DNA from: Billgrantia sulfidoxydans
GTDB lineage: Bacteria > Pseudomonadota > Gammaproteobacteria > Pseudomonadales > Halomonadaceae
Reading direction: 5' to 3'
DNA: 64,000 bases
Assembly: GCF_017868775.1 (NCBI RefSeq)
Contig: NZ_CP053381.1
Location: forward strand, 3,658,001-3,722,000
Shown piece by piece: positions 44,460-52,659 of the stretch. How positions within the stretch are numbered: position 1 is the first letter of the stretch; each line of letters opens with the position of its first letter. Both the position numbers and the translations under genes were made by a program. A model generated the notes under the pieces. That model ran no database searches and was not told the DNA's origin. It saw only the letters and a list, made by a program, of their open reading frames with translations.

Positions 44460-44792
44460 GTGTTCATCGCCATGAACCGTTTTCGGGTCAACCCCGAGCG
44501 AGTAAAGGAGTTCGAGCAGATCTGGCTGGAGCGGGAGACCCACCTGCAGGGCCTGCCTGGCTTCGTCGAATTCCATATGCTGCGCGGCCCCGAGAAGGAG
44601 GACCACGTGCTCTACGCCTCGCACACCATCTGGCGCTCGCGCGAGGACTTCGAGGCCTGGACGCACTCCGAGGCGTTCCGCAAGGCCCACGCCAACGCCG
44701 GCCAGAGCAAGCGCGAGGGGCTCTACCTGGGCCCGCCCAACTTCGAGGGGTTCGAGGTCATCCAGACGGTCGGCAACGATGGCAATGGCTGA
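44460..44792 (+). CDS. IsdG/HmoA-type antibiotic biosynthesis monooxygenase
   Basis: 110 residues from GTG 44460, chosen for AAGGAG 7 nt upstream. An ABM ferredoxin-like fold. The haem-degradation triad of IsdG proteins is matched in position: Asn6 in IAMNRFRV, Trp67 in REDFEAWTHS and His77 in RKAHANA. It therefore probably cleaves haem to release iron. It is followed 21 nt later by mtnN. Without structural data a generic quinol monooxygenase is the alternative. Confidence 0.8.
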   Translation: MFIAMNRFRVNPERVKEFEQIWLERETHLQGLPGFVEFHMLRGPEKEDHVLYASHTIWRSREDFEAWTHSEAFRKAHANAGQSKREGLYLGPPNFEGFEVIQTVGNDGNG

Positions 44793-44813
44793 GGCTCAGG
44801 CGAGGATCGACGC

Positions 44814-45467
44814 ATGAGCGCGGCATCGGGCACGCCGCCGCTGGCGACACTCGGCGGCCACGACGTGCTCTTTGCCATGGCCGCCGAGGCCGAATACGGC
44901 CCGCATCTCAGGCAGCGTTTCGCGCCGTTCATGACCGGCGTCGGCCCGGTGGAGGCGGCGGTGGAGCTCACCGCGGCCCTGGCCGCGCACGCCCACCGGG
45001 GGCGCCTGCCGGACTTGGTGGTGTCGCTGGGCTCGGCGGGCAGCCGCTCGCTCGAGCAGACCGAGATCTACCAGGCGACCTCCATCGCCTACCGCGACAT
45101 GGACGCCTCCCCGCTGGGCTTCGAGAAGGGGATCACGCCTTTCCTCGACCTGCCGGCGATCCTGCCCCTGCCGCTGCGCATTCCCGACATTGCCGAGGCC
45201 ACGCTCTCCACCGGCGCCAATATCGTCTCGGGCGAGGCCTATGCCGCCATTGCCGCCGAAATGGTGGATATGGAGAGCTACGCCTGCCTGCGCGCCTGCA
45301 TGCGCTTTAACGTGCCGCTGATCGTGCTGCGCGGCATCTCGGACGGCAAGGCGGAGCTGCATCACGTCGACGACTGGACGGAGTACCTGCACGTCATCGA
45401 CGAGAAGCTCGCCGCCGCCGTGGATCGGCTCGGCGAGGCGCTGGCCGAGGGGCTGCTGGCGCGCTGA
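44814..45467 (+). CDS. mtnN: 5'-methylthioadenosine/S-adenosylhomocysteine nucleosidase
   Basis: 217 residues of the purine nucleoside phosphorylase superfamily. MVDMESYACLRAC carries the Met-Glu pair that binds ribose, SDGKAELHHVDDW has the catalytic aspartate, and GVGPVEAAVELT is the phosphate-loop region. The sequence is divergent from E. coli Pfs, so activity on a related nucleoside is possible. Ribosome site GAGGA precedes the ATG. An inverted repeat (TGGCGAGA ... TCTCGCCA, 45471-45503) follows and may terminate it. Confidence 0.82.
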   Translation: MSAASGTPPLATLGGHDVLFAMAAEAEYGPHLRQRFAPFMTGVGPVEAAVELTAALAAHAHRGRLPDLVVSLGSAGSRSLEQTEIYQATSIAYRDMDASPLGFEKGITPFLDLPAILPLPLRIPDIAEATLSTGANIVSGEAYAAIAAEMVDMESYACLRACMRFNVPLIVLRGISDGKAELHHVDDWTEYLHVIDEKLAAAVDRLGEALAEGLLAR

Positions 45468-45510
45468 GGATGGCGAGACCCAAGCGCCCCTTTTCTCTCG
45501 CCACGTATCT

Positions 45511-46107
45511 TCACTCGCACCCAATGTGCTGGCGGTAGCGCTCGGGATCGTGCCCCTCGGGCACGCTGTCGCAGGGGCTTTCCTCCTCGCTGGCGTAGCC
45601 ACGCAGCTGGTTGTAGCGCGCAACTTGGTCGTCATCGAGTAACGGCAGGGTGTCGAGATGAGCGGCAAGGTGCACGAAGCGTAGTTCGGCCCGCGCCTCC
45701 TCGGCCTGTGCAAGCAGCCGACGCAGCCCCTCCTTTTCCAGGCTGCGTTCGGCGAATGCCTTCTCAATGGCGCGTTCGGCTTCGATCAGCCGTTCGCCGG
45801 CTTCAATCGCCTGTATTTGCATGTTCTCGAAACGTGCTTCGATAGCCGTTTCCTGCTCATCCCGGAGGGGGATCTGATCGCTCAGCTCGAGCAGATGGGC
45901 CGGCCCCGGCATGCCGTTCAGCTCGGCCGGCAGCGCCAGCCCCCAGCCGCCGCCGCGACGTAGCTCCTCGATGTCATCGTGCGACAGACTCTTGATCTCG
46001 CGCTCCTCGAAACCCGCGTAGGGAGAGTGATGCTGGTACTGTGTCGACGCCAGCGCAGAAGCGCAAAAAGGCAGGGCAAGCAACAGCGCGGCAATCATGC
46101 GAGGCAT
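45511..46107 (-). CDS. Secreted Spy/CpxP-like helical protein
   Basis: 198 residues with a signal peptide (PRMIAALLLALPFCASALAS) and a charged all-helical body. LSDQIPLRDEQETAIEARF and LPLLDDDQVARYNQLRGY resemble the LTxxQ pairs of periplasmic metal or stress sensors (CpxP, Spy, CnrR). Two cysteines near the C-terminus could form a disulfide. The ATG at 46107 has CGGAG upstream; a TTG at 46125 is less likely. It is followed on the same strand (upstream) by trxC. Function is inferred by fold only. Confidence 0.7.
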   Translation of the reverse strand: MPRMIAALLLALPFCASALASTQYQHHSPYAGFEEREIKSLSHDDIEELRRGGGWGLALPAELNGMPGPAHLLELSDQIPLRDEQETAIEARFENMQIQAIEAGERLIEAERAIEKAFAERSLEKEGLRRLLAQAEEARAELRFVHLAAHLDTLPLLDDDQVARYNQLRGYASEEESPCDSVPEGHDPERYRQHIGCE

Positions 46108-46134
46108 GGTAAGGGCTCCGTTCAAGTGAAAGCG

Positions 46135-46569
46135 TTAGACCAGGTACGGCTCGAGCCAGCGCTTGAGCTGTGAGCCCTGCAAAACCCCAGCCTGGCGGGC
46201 GTCCTCACGCCCCTGCTTGAACACGATCAGTGTGGGAATGCTGCGAATGCCGAAGCGTCCGGCCAGTCCCGGCTCCGCCTCGGTATCGAGCTTGGCGAAG
46301 CGGATGCGCGGCTCCAGCTCGGCGGCGACCTGGGCGAAGATCGGCGCCATCATCTTGCAGGGCCCGCACCAGCCAGCCCAGAAATCCACTACTACCGGCA
46401 GCTCGCTGCGCTCGATCAGCGCCGCGTAGTTGGCGCCGGTGAGTTCCAGGGGTGCCCCGGTGAACATCGGCTGCTTGCACTTGCCGCAGCGCGAGGCGGC
46501 CAGACGCGCCGTGGCCACGCGGTTGATGGCCAGGCAGTGAGGGCAGGCCAGGTGAAGGGAATCGGACAT
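46135..46569 (-). CDS. trxC: Thioredoxin 2 (zinc-finger thioredoxin)
   Basis: 144 residues. An N-terminal zinc ribbon (CPHC at residues 9-12 and CGKC at 28-31) precedes a thioredoxin domain with active site FWAGWCGPCKMMAP. That combination defines TrxC, a cytosolic reductant induced by oxidative stress. GGAG precedes the ATG. It may be cotranscribed with the Spy-like gene 27 nt downstream. Confidence 0.95.
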   Translation of the reverse strand: MSDSLHLACPHCLAINRVATARLAASRCGKCKQPMFTGAPLELTGANYAALIERSELPVVVDFWAGWCGPCKMMAPIFAQVAAELEPRIRFAKLDTEAEPGLAGRFGIRSIPTLIVFKQGREDARQAGVLQGSQLKRWLEPYLV

Positions 46570-46697
46570 GGCAGGGCTCCAGAATGAATAAAGACTAATA
46601 GAAATATGGAGGCCTTCGCGACGAAAGCAAAGCCAGGCGCAATCTGGTAGGCAAGTCTCGATGAGCCGAATGGAAGACGGCCCGGCTCATGCCAGCC

Positions 46698-47729
46698 CTA
46701 TGCGCTGACCGAGGAGACAAGAACCGCTTCCACCGGCCGCCGCAGCGAGCGCGGCATCGCCTTGCCCCGGCCGAACCGCACCACCAGGTCGGGGCGCCCG
46801 CCGACGATTCCCAGGGCCTCGGCGAAGGCCGGGCGCACGCTCGCCTCCTCGACCGGCTGGTTGATGAAAGCGTTGCAGATGCCGAGTGCCGTGGCCTGCA
46901 GGGCGAAACGCTGGTAGCAGCGCCCGGCTTCGACCCAGTGCGCCCGGTCGTCGGCTTGTGAGATGAACACGGCAATGCCGGCGGAGCTGCGTACCTGTCG
47001 GGCGACCTTGGCATTCTCGGCGCCCTGCCGAAACAGCGTGCGGAACAGCCACCGCCCCAGCCAGCGAGGCGTAGCGGGGCTGCCCATCGAGCGGGCGAAC
47101 AGCCCATCCCCGGCCTTGATCGCCTCGTGGTCGCCGAAGCGGATCCAGGTCTCCAGTTCCTGCCGGAACGCCCGGTTACCGACCTGCAGGCCGTTGGCCT
47201 GAAGCACGTACTCCAGTACGTTTTCTATCGCTTTCTTCTCGGTCAGCAAGCTGATGGAGACCCCATGCCCGGTGCCGGCGGCCTGCAGCAGGTGCAGCTC
47301 CTCATCGGTGATGGGCGAGCCGTCGTAGTCGGTGCGCGAGCACTGGCGGGCCGGAATGGCCTCGAACAGCGGCGTGACCTCCGGCTGGCAGGGCGCCAGC
47401 GTGACGCGCACCTCGCCGGCGCCTTCGGCATTGAAGGTCACCTCGCCCTGCATGCCCAGCGCCCGCGCCGCCAGGCTCAGGTTCTCCGCGGCGCATCCCA
47501 GCGAGACGTAGAGATGGTGGTCGTCCGGATCGACCACCGGGGTGCGCCGGGTGAGGTCCGGCAGGATGGTGATGGCATCCTCGGCGATGCGAAAGCGCCA
47601 GCATTGGGTGTTGTGGCCGGAAGGGGCCAGGGTGGCATAGCGAATGAGCTCCTTCAGCCTTGCGGCATGATCGGGCACCTGCCCGTCGCCATGGCGCCAG
47701 AGGTCCCTCACCACCTGCTCGTAGTTCAT
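46698..47729 (-). CDS. Acg-family nitroreductase-like FMN protein
   Basis: 343 residues, about twice the size of simple nitroreductases. It begins with LIRYATLAPSGHNTQCWRFRI, the Acg-type FMN site. The second half carries FALQATALGICNAFINQPVEE and a basic tail region PRSLRRPVEA. Acg proteins may bind FMN without classical reductase activity and are linked to dormancy in mycobacteria. ATG 47729 (MNYEQVV) is preferred, with another in-frame ATG at 47741. Downstream it converges on nothing; the upstream side faces a small orphan gene. Confidence 0.82.
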   Translation of the reverse strand: MNYEQVVRDLWRHGDGQVPDHAARLKELIRYATLAPSGHNTQCWRFRIAEDAITILPDLTRRTPVVDPDDHHLYVSLGCAAENLSLAARALGMQGEVTFNAEGAGEVRVTLAPCQPEVTPLFEAIPARQCSRTDYDGSPITDEELHLLQAAGTGHGVSISLLTEKKAIENVLEYVLQANGLQVGNRAFRQELETWIRFGDHEAIKAGDGLFARSMGSPATPRWLGRWLFRTLFRQGAENAKVARQVRSSAGIAVFISQADDRAHWVEAGRCYQRFALQATALGICNAFINQPVEEASVRPAFAEALGIVGGRPDLVVRFGRGKAMPRSLRRPVEAVLVSSVSA

Positions 47730-47949
47730 CGCCCGCCCCATCCCGTCGTCGCCCCTTGCTGACTTCAGTTTAGCGCCAGCACCGCCTCCGAGCGCATGAT
47801 CCACGGCATGTTCGACGCATGATCATTGGGTGCGGGAGCGCGGATGGCTTACATTTTTTCCATTGAGACCCCCACCTTGCCTCAGGCAGGATGAGGGAAG
47901 AAAAGCAGGTGGGTAGAGACAAGCAACGGCATACCGCTGGAGGAGCCAC

Positions 47950-48285
47950 ATGCAACCGCTGAGCTATTACTACTACAACGTGCTGGAAGGTCTTGAAAAG
48001 CCGTGCGACGTGCCGTCATCCCAGCTGCAGGAGGGCTACGATATCCTGTATCGGCATGGCGGGCGTATCGAAATGGACCTGATGCGCAAGGCCGAGGATA
48101 GCAATGCCCAGGGCGCGCCCTACCACTGGTACGAGGCCCTCGATGAAGAGCAGCGAGCGAAACTGCACAAGGCCCTGGATGACGAAAACCCCGCCAAGAT
48201 TCTCAAGCTCATTCAGCGCAACGGCTATGCCGGCGTGCTCTACCATCATGCCTGGCATTACTTTCGGGAGCCGGGAGCCGCCTGA
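47950..48285 (+). CDS. Conserved-looking hypothetical protein
   Basis: 111 residues, soluble, with tyrosine-rich N-terminus (PLSYYYYNVLEG) and histidine/tyrosine-rich C-terminus (GVLYHHAWHYFREPG). Most of the middle is helical. I do not recognise a family. GGAGGAG lies before the ATG, and codon use fits the host, so it is probably a real gene. It has its own terminator at 48358. Confidence 0.7.
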   Translation: MQPLSYYYYNVLEGLEKPCDVPSSQLQEGYDILYRHGGRIEMDLMRKAEDSNAQGAPYHWYEALDEEQRAKLHKALDDENPAKILKLIQRNGYAGVLYHHAWHYFREPGAA

Positions 48286-48357
48286 AGCCGCTATCGAGAA
48301 TCCCCGCACGTCGGGTAGGTGATACCGACTGCCTGCTGAGTCAGCCGTAACGTACAG

Positions 48358-48384
48358 GGCCGCTTTCCAGAAAGCGGCCTTTTT
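48358..48384 (+). terminator. Intrinsic terminator
   Basis: A 9-bp stem (GGCCGCTTT/AAAGCGGCC) with loop CCAG is followed by five T. This is the clearest rho-independent terminator in the window. It ends the transcript of the 111-residue hypothetical gene and separates it from the TetR/MFS unit. Confidence 0.85.
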
Positions 48385-48453
48385 GCTGTCCGGATCAAGG
48401 CGTGACTGTTTGACTCTGCCGCTGCTCTGTATTTAACTGCCCTCATATTTAGA

Positions 48454-48473
48454 TAGATCGGTCTATATAGACC
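48454..48473. promoter_or_regulatory. TetR operator-like palindromes upstream of tetR-MFS
   Basis: Two overlapping palindromes are seen: TAGATCGGTCTA (48454-48465, near-perfect) and GGTCTATATAGACC (48460-48473, perfect). They lie about 22 nt before the tetR start. TetR/AcrR repressors usually bind such sites near their own promoter, so autoregulation of the tetR-MFS operon is likely. Confidence 0.6.
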
Positions 48474-48494
48474 AAGCGCACAGGAGCGCCACCG

Positions 48495-49061
48495 ATGCCA
48501 GCTTCCAAGCGTGACCAGCTGCTCGCCACGGCCGAGCGGCTCTTCTACGAGCAGGGGTTCCATGCCACCGGCATCGACCGCATCGTGGCGGCGGCCGGGG
48601 TGGTACGCATGACGCTCTACAACCACTTTTCCTCCAAGGAAGCGCTGGTCGCGGCGGTGCTCAAAGCCCGCCATGAACGCTTCATCGCCAGCCTGGATGC
48701 GGCCACCGCCGCCGCCCCGCCGGGCCAGGCGACACGCGCCCTGGTCGAAGCCCATGGCCGCTGGCTGAAACGCTGCAGCCGCCAGGGCTGCATCATGGTC
48801 AAGGCGATGGGCGAGTTCGCCGAGCACAGCGCTGAGGTCCATGCCCTGGCGAAAGCCGCCAAGCGCGACCTGCTGGCACGCATCGAGGCCGCCGTGGCGC
48901 GCGACGGCCTGGACCACCACGACGACCTCGCGCGGCGCCTCTTCCTGGTACTGGAAGGCAGCAACACGGCGGTGGTACTGCTGGGCATGGATGCCGCCCT
49001 GGCCGACACCCGGGCGGTGGCCGATGCCCTGCTCGCCACGGCCCGGAGCGAGACCCCATGA
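48495..49061 (+). CDS. TetR/AcrR-family repressor
   Basis: 188 residues. The N-terminal helix-turn-helix GIDRIVAAAGVVRMTLYNHFSSKEALV (shown by its core VAAAGVVRMTLYNHFSSKEA) is typical, with a C-terminal ligand-binding domain containing the single-cysteine RCSRQGCIM segment. It overlaps the MFS gene by ATGA, so both are made from one transcript. Palindromes just upstream are probable operators. The likely inducer is a compound exported by the MFS partner. Confidence 0.9.
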   Translation: MPASKRDQLLATAERLFYEQGFHATGIDRIVAAAGVVRMTLYNHFSSKEALVAAVLKARHERFIASLDAATAAAPPGQATRALVEAHGRWLKRCSRQGCIMVKAMGEFAEHSAEVHALAKAAKRDLLARIEAAVARDGLDHHDDLARRLFLVLEGSNTAVVLLGMDAALADTRAVADALLATARSETP

Positions 49062-50245
49062 GGCCCTTGTCTGCCCTCGGCATGGCGGCGCTCGGCAGCG
49101 GGGTCATCGCCATCACCTACGGGCTGGCCCGCTTCGTGTTCGGGCTCTTTTTGCCCTCGATGCGCGACGAGCTGACGATCTCGCCGACCATGGCGGGGGT
49201 GATCGGCGCCCTGCCGTTCCTCAGCTTCGTCTTCGCCATCCTCGCGGGCCCCTGGGTCACCCGCCGCCTCGGGGTGCGGCACGCCGGGAGCGCGGCCGCC
49301 GGCCTGGCCGCCATCGGGCTGATCACGATCGCCCTGGCGCCTTCCTCGCTGCTGCTGGCCGTCGGGGTGCTGGTCTGCGGCATCAGCACCGGGCTATCCT
49401 CGCCGGCGATGGCGCAGGCGGTGTCCCGGGTCGTCCCGCCCGGGCTGCGCGGACGGGTCAACGCCACCATCAATGCCGGCACCAGCGTCGGTATCGCGCT
49501 GGCCATGCCCGCGGTGCTGATCTGGGCGGAGGCCTGGCGCAGCGCCTATCTCGGATTCGCCCTCCTGGCGGCGCTCGCCGCCTCGGCCGCCCTCTGCTAC
49601 CTGCCGCGGGAAGCGCCAAGCACCTCACCATCACGGTCTCGCCTGGCTGACATGCCGGTGAGCCGTGAGGAGTGGTTGGGGATCGCTCGACTGAGCGGCC
49701 TTGCGGTGGGCATGGGCTGCGTGAGCGCGGCCTATTGGGTGTTTGCCCCCGATGCGGTGATCAACGCCGGCGGGCTCGCGCCGAGCCAGACCGCCTGGAT
49801 GTGGCTGGCCGTCGGCCTCGGCGGGCTGACCGGCGCCGGCGCCGGCGACCTCATCTCACGCTTCGGGCCGGCCGCGAGCCATGCCGCCGGTCTCACGGTG
49901 ATGTCCGCGAGCCTCGCGATTCTGGTCATCGATCCCGGCAGCTTCGCCCTCGCCCTGGCATCGGCGGCCCTGTTCGGCGCCGGCTACATGACCCTGACCG
50001 GCTTCTATCTGGTGAGAAGCATCCAGATCATGACCGAGGTACCCGCCTTCGCCCCGGTGCTGCCGCTGCTTGCCACCTCGGTTGGCCAGGTCGCCGGCTC
50101 CCCGCTGGCCGGCTGGCTGGTCGGGGCGGAAGGCCATGCCGCCACCTTCCTGCTCTTCGCCGTCCTGGGACTCGCGGTCGCCGGGCTGGGGGCGTGGTTG
50201 CTGAAGGAGCGAGCCGCCGCCGATCCGAGCGTTCCGGGGTACTAG
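49058..50245 (+). CDS. MFS transporter
   Basis: 395 residues with about 12 membrane helices. The N-terminus GVIAITYGLARFVFGLFLPSM and GPWVTRRLGVRHAG (the MFS A-motif region) are seen, then GLSSPAMAQAVSRVVPP. It resembles YbfB-type and CynX-type sugar or anion efflux proteins. It is translationally coupled to TetR. Its stop codon TAG overlaps the stop of the convergent small gene at 50242, both using one CTAG palindrome. Confidence 0.88.
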   Translation: MRPLSALGMAALGSGVIAITYGLARFVFGLFLPSMRDELTISPTMAGVIGALPFLSFVFAILAGPWVTRRLGVRHAGSAAAGLAAIGLITIALAPSSLLLAVGVLVCGISTGLSSPAMAQAVSRVVPPGLRGRVNATINAGTSVGIALAMPAVLIWAEAWRSAYLGFALLAALAASAALCYLPREAPSTSPSRSRLADMPVSREEWLGIARLSGLAVGMGCVSAAYWVFAPDAVINAGGLAPSQTAWMWLAVGLGGLTGAGAGDLISRFGPAASHAAGLTVMSASLAILVIDPGSFALALASAALFGAGYMTLTGFYLVRSIQIMTEVPAFAPVLPLLATSVGQVAGSPLAGWLVGAEGHAATFLLFAVLGLAVAGLGAWLLKERAAADPSVPGY

Positions 50246-50457
50246 TCCCCGACCTTGGTCAGCGCCGAGTCCTTGTGCATGGCGACGTGGTCGGTCTTGT
50301 CGCTCTTGATCTCGTACTGCGGCTCGTCCTCGCTGGCGTGGCGCTTGCGCCCCTTGAATTCCGTCTCCCGGGTGTGGACGCGGATGATTTTTCCACTTAC
50401 CCGGCCCGCCTCGGAGTTCCAGCTGACGTGATCGCCCACCTTGAAACGCTTGGCCAT
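50242..50457 (-). CDS. HVA1/DUF2945 Tudor-like small protein
   Basis: 71 residues. KRFKVGDHVSWNSEAGRVSG and YEIKSDKTDHVAMHKDSALT are the full-length signature of the DUF2945/HVA1 family, small beta-barrel proteins of unknown role. GGAG-like AGGGAGAGG lies before the ATG. It converges on the MFS gene with the stop codons sharing CTAG. Confidence 0.9.
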   Translation of the reverse strand: MAKRFKVGDHVSWNSEAGRVSGKIIRVHTRETEFKGRKRHASEDEPQYEIKSDKTDHVAMHKDSALTKVGD

Positions 50458-50522
50458 GCTTCACCTCTCCCTGGGGAATGTTCACGAGCTGAAGCATAGC
50501 CCAGGCCCTGGAGGCCTTCCGC

Positions 50523-50867
50523 CTAGCGGTCTTCCGTCACGAAGGCCTTGTCGTCATCGAACGCCAGGTATTCCGCAATCGTCTCCATGCCCTTAAGCGG
50601 TTGTTCGTAGCTCCACGCCACATCGGCCTGTTCGCCGAACGAGAAGTAGGCGGCATCGCCCTTGAAGGGACAGTGGGTCACGGTGTCGGAGCGGGTCAGC
50701 CGCTCCATGCGCACGTCTTCGCGGGGAATATAGAGCCGCGGCGGGTAGCCACGCTCGCGTAGCTCGAGGGCCCGGGTGGTGTCGGCGAGCAGGGTGTCGC
50801 CGATTGTCACCTGTACCCGGTGGCTGTGCGGATACAGGGTGATACGGGGCTCGGTAGAGGTCATCAC
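50523..50867 (-). CDS. DUF427-domain protein
   Basis: 114 residues. RLYIPREDVRMERLTRSDT, THCPFKGDAAYFSF and VAWSYEQPL are the core of the DUF427 family, whose function is unknown. The start ATGATGACC overlaps the stop of the upstream nitroreductase gene, so they form an operon. A second ATG one codon later is also possible. Confidence 0.88.
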   Translation of the reverse strand: MMTSTEPRITLYPHSHRVQVTIGDTLLADTTRALELRERGYPPRLYIPREDVRMERLTRSDTVTHCPFKGDAAYFSFGEQADVAWSYEQPLKGMETIAEYLAFDDDKAFVTEDR

Positions 50868-51595
50868 TTCATCTCGAAACCGCGCTGGGTGAGGAAGTCG
50901 CGCATGTGGGCGCGCAGCTTGCTGTCGAACAGCGGGGTCAGGTTCTTCGACCAGTTGGCGTCCTTGTTGCCGCCGCGACGCTCACCGTAGTAGCGCTGCA
51001 TGGCGTCGTCGAAGGCGGCGACCTGTTCGCTGTCGTCAGTGTAATAGTCCTCCTTGAGAATCGCTTCCACCGGCAGGCGCGGCTTGAGGTCGGGGTCGGC
51101 ATCCGGATAGCCGAGGCACATGCCGAACACCGGGTAGACGTGCTCGGGTAGGCGCAGCAGGTCGCTGATGGCCTGGGGGCTGTTGCGAATGCCGCCGATG
51201 TAGCAGATGCCGAGCCCCTCGGATTCGGCGGCGATGGCCACGTTCTGCGCCATCAGCGCGGTGTCGACGCTGGCCACCAGCAGTTGCTCGGTCATGCCGC
51301 GCACGACGTTGGCGCCGGTGCGCTCCGAAGCTTCGGTGGGGCGCTTCATGTCGGCGCAGAACACCAGGAAGTCGGAAGCGTTGGCCACGTAGGCCTGGCC
51401 GCCGGCCAGCTCGGCGATCTTCTCGCGATTGGCCGGGCTCTTAACGTGGATGACGGTGTAGGCCTGGACGTGGCTGGAGGTCGCGGCGGACTGGCCGGCG
51501 CGAATCAGCTCGACCAGCAGCTCGTGCGGGATCTTGCGGTCGGTGAATTTGCGAATCGAGCGGTGGGATTTCAGCAGTTCAATGGTGGGGTTCAT
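50864..51595 (-). CDS. NADPH nitroreductase, NfsA-like
   Basis: 243 residues of the flavin nitroreductase family. LLKSHRSIRKFTDRKIP with the conserved arginines, and SSHVQAYTVIHVK at the FMN site, are typical of NfsA/FRP enzymes, as is AAESEGLGICYIGGIRN. It reduces nitro compounds, quinones or flavin with NADPH. GAGG precedes the ATG. It is coupled to a downstream DUF427 gene. Confidence 0.9.
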   Translation of the reverse strand: MNPTIELLKSHRSIRKFTDRKIPHELLVELIRAGQSAATSSHVQAYTVIHVKSPANREKIAELAGGQAYVANASDFLVFCADMKRPTEASERTGANVVRGMTEQLLVASVDTALMAQNVAIAAESEGLGICYIGGIRNSPQAISDLLRLPEHVYPVFGMCLGYPDADPDLKPRLPVEAILKEDYYTDDSEQVAAFDDAMQRYYGERRGGNKDANWSKNLTPLFDSKLRAHMRDFLTQRGFEMK

Positions 51596-51751
51596 GTCGC
51601 CTCACGGTATGCGTGTCGTTTCGTTACCCTGCTCATTATCTTTCATTCCGGCACGCATTGCATTTCGCCGGGCGCTGGGCTGACCGCTATCCTTGGCGTT
51701 ATCGTCTCGAAGGGCGCTTAGCCCCCTGAGCTCATACGTAGGAGGCGCAGC

Positions 51752-52141
51752 ATGGACCAGTACACCGGCGGTTGTCTCTGCGGCAACGTGCGCATCGTGG
51801 CGTCGGGGCACCCCTACCGGGTCGGCATCTGCCACTGCCTGGACTGCCGCAAGCATCATGGCGCGCTCTTCTACGCCTCCGCGGTGTTCCCCCAGGAGGC
51901 GGTAACGATCGAAGGCGAGGCCCGCGACTACCGCGGGCGCTTCTTCTGCCCCCACTGCGGCTCGTCCGTGTTCGCTCGCAGCAGCGACGAAATCGAAGTG
52001 CACCTGGGCGCCCTGGATGCTCCCGACCAGTTGAGGCCCACCTACGAAAGCTGGACCGTCCGTCGCGAGTCCTGGCTACCGCCGTTTCCCCACATGAAAC
52101 GCTACGACTGCGACCGTGACGACACGGGGCGAGTTGAATAG
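51752..52141 (+). CDS. GFA/CENP-V-fold zinc protein (copy 2)
   Basis: 129 residues with the GFA zinc motifs GGCLCGNVRIVASG, ICHCLDCRKHHGAL and FCPHCGSSVFAR. It resembles the protein at 43174-43572 in motif layout, though the two are not close duplicates. Ribosome site GGAGG precedes the ATG. Its substrate is unknown. Confidence 0.87.
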   Translation: MDQYTGGCLCGNVRIVASGHPYRVGICHCLDCRKHHGALFYASAVFPQEAVTIEGEARDYRGRFFCPHCGSSVFARSSDEIEVHLGALDAPDQLRPTYESWTVRRESWLPPFPHMKRYDCDRDDTGRVE

Positions 52142-52190
52142 CCAGGAAGAAGCCAAAGGCCACATTGGCTGGTCGGCTCAGCGAGTCGAC

Positions 52191-52493
52191 CTACGAGTCT
52201 GACGCCTTCAGCAGGTCGATGAAGGCGCGCAGCGCCGCAGGTACATGGCGGTGTCCGGGGTAGTAGAGCATCAGGCCGGGGTATGGCGGGCTCCACGCTT
52301 CGAGCAGCTCCACGAGCTGACCCGAGGCGAGGCGCTCGCTGGCGACGATTTCAGGCACGTAGGCAATGCCGAGGCCGTCGACCGCCGCTTCGACCATGTG
52401 CTCGTTGTCGTCGAGAGTCAGCGCACCAGGAACCGGCTGTCGGCATTGGTCAGGGATACGCTGCGGGTGGTGCGGAGTAGCAGCCTCACACCG
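52191..52493 (-). pseudogene. Internally deleted LysR regulator remnant
   Basis: Reading the minus strand in one frame, the end of a LysR helix-turn-helix domain (GVRLLLRTTRSVSLTNAD) runs into an in-frame TGA at 52419-52421. It then goes directly to the C-terminal part of a LysR effector domain (TLDDNEHMVEAAVDGLGIA, then YVPEIVASERLASGQ) with its normal stop. Some 150 middle residues and the N-terminal helices are gone. A LysR gene collapsed here by deletion. Confidence 0.75.
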
Positions 52494-52574
52494 AGCTGAC
52501 CCTCGACCTCACCGATGTGCCAGTGATCCGCGAGGTGACTCGCCAAGCCTTCGAGCGTATGGGAAGGATCGATT
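52494..52574 (+). pseudogene. Short-chain dehydrogenase fragment
   Basis: 27 codons on the plus strand encode LDLTDVPVIREVTRQAFERM plus GRID, which fits the segment just before the NNAG motif of SDR enzymes (pattern LDVTD ... AF..GRID). There is no start, cofactor motif or catalytic tyrosine. It abuts the LysR remnant in divergent order, as in an intact LysR-SDR pair. Confidence 0.5.
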
Positions 52575-52628
52575 TAGCACGGCGTGGGTGGAAGTGCCTC
52601 GAAGCAGGACTCACACCCAGGGCAATGA

Positions 52629-52650
52629 GGCGCCGCCGTGAGGCGGCGCC
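52629..52650 (-). terminator. Hairpin after the lipoprotein gene
   Basis: A 9-bp stem GGCGCCGCC/GGCGGCGCC with loop GTGA lies 10 nt past the stop of the minus-strand lipoprotein gene. It lacks a strong T-run, but GC strength and position favour a terminator. Confidence 0.6.
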
Positions 52651-52659
52651 CTCTTAGGC

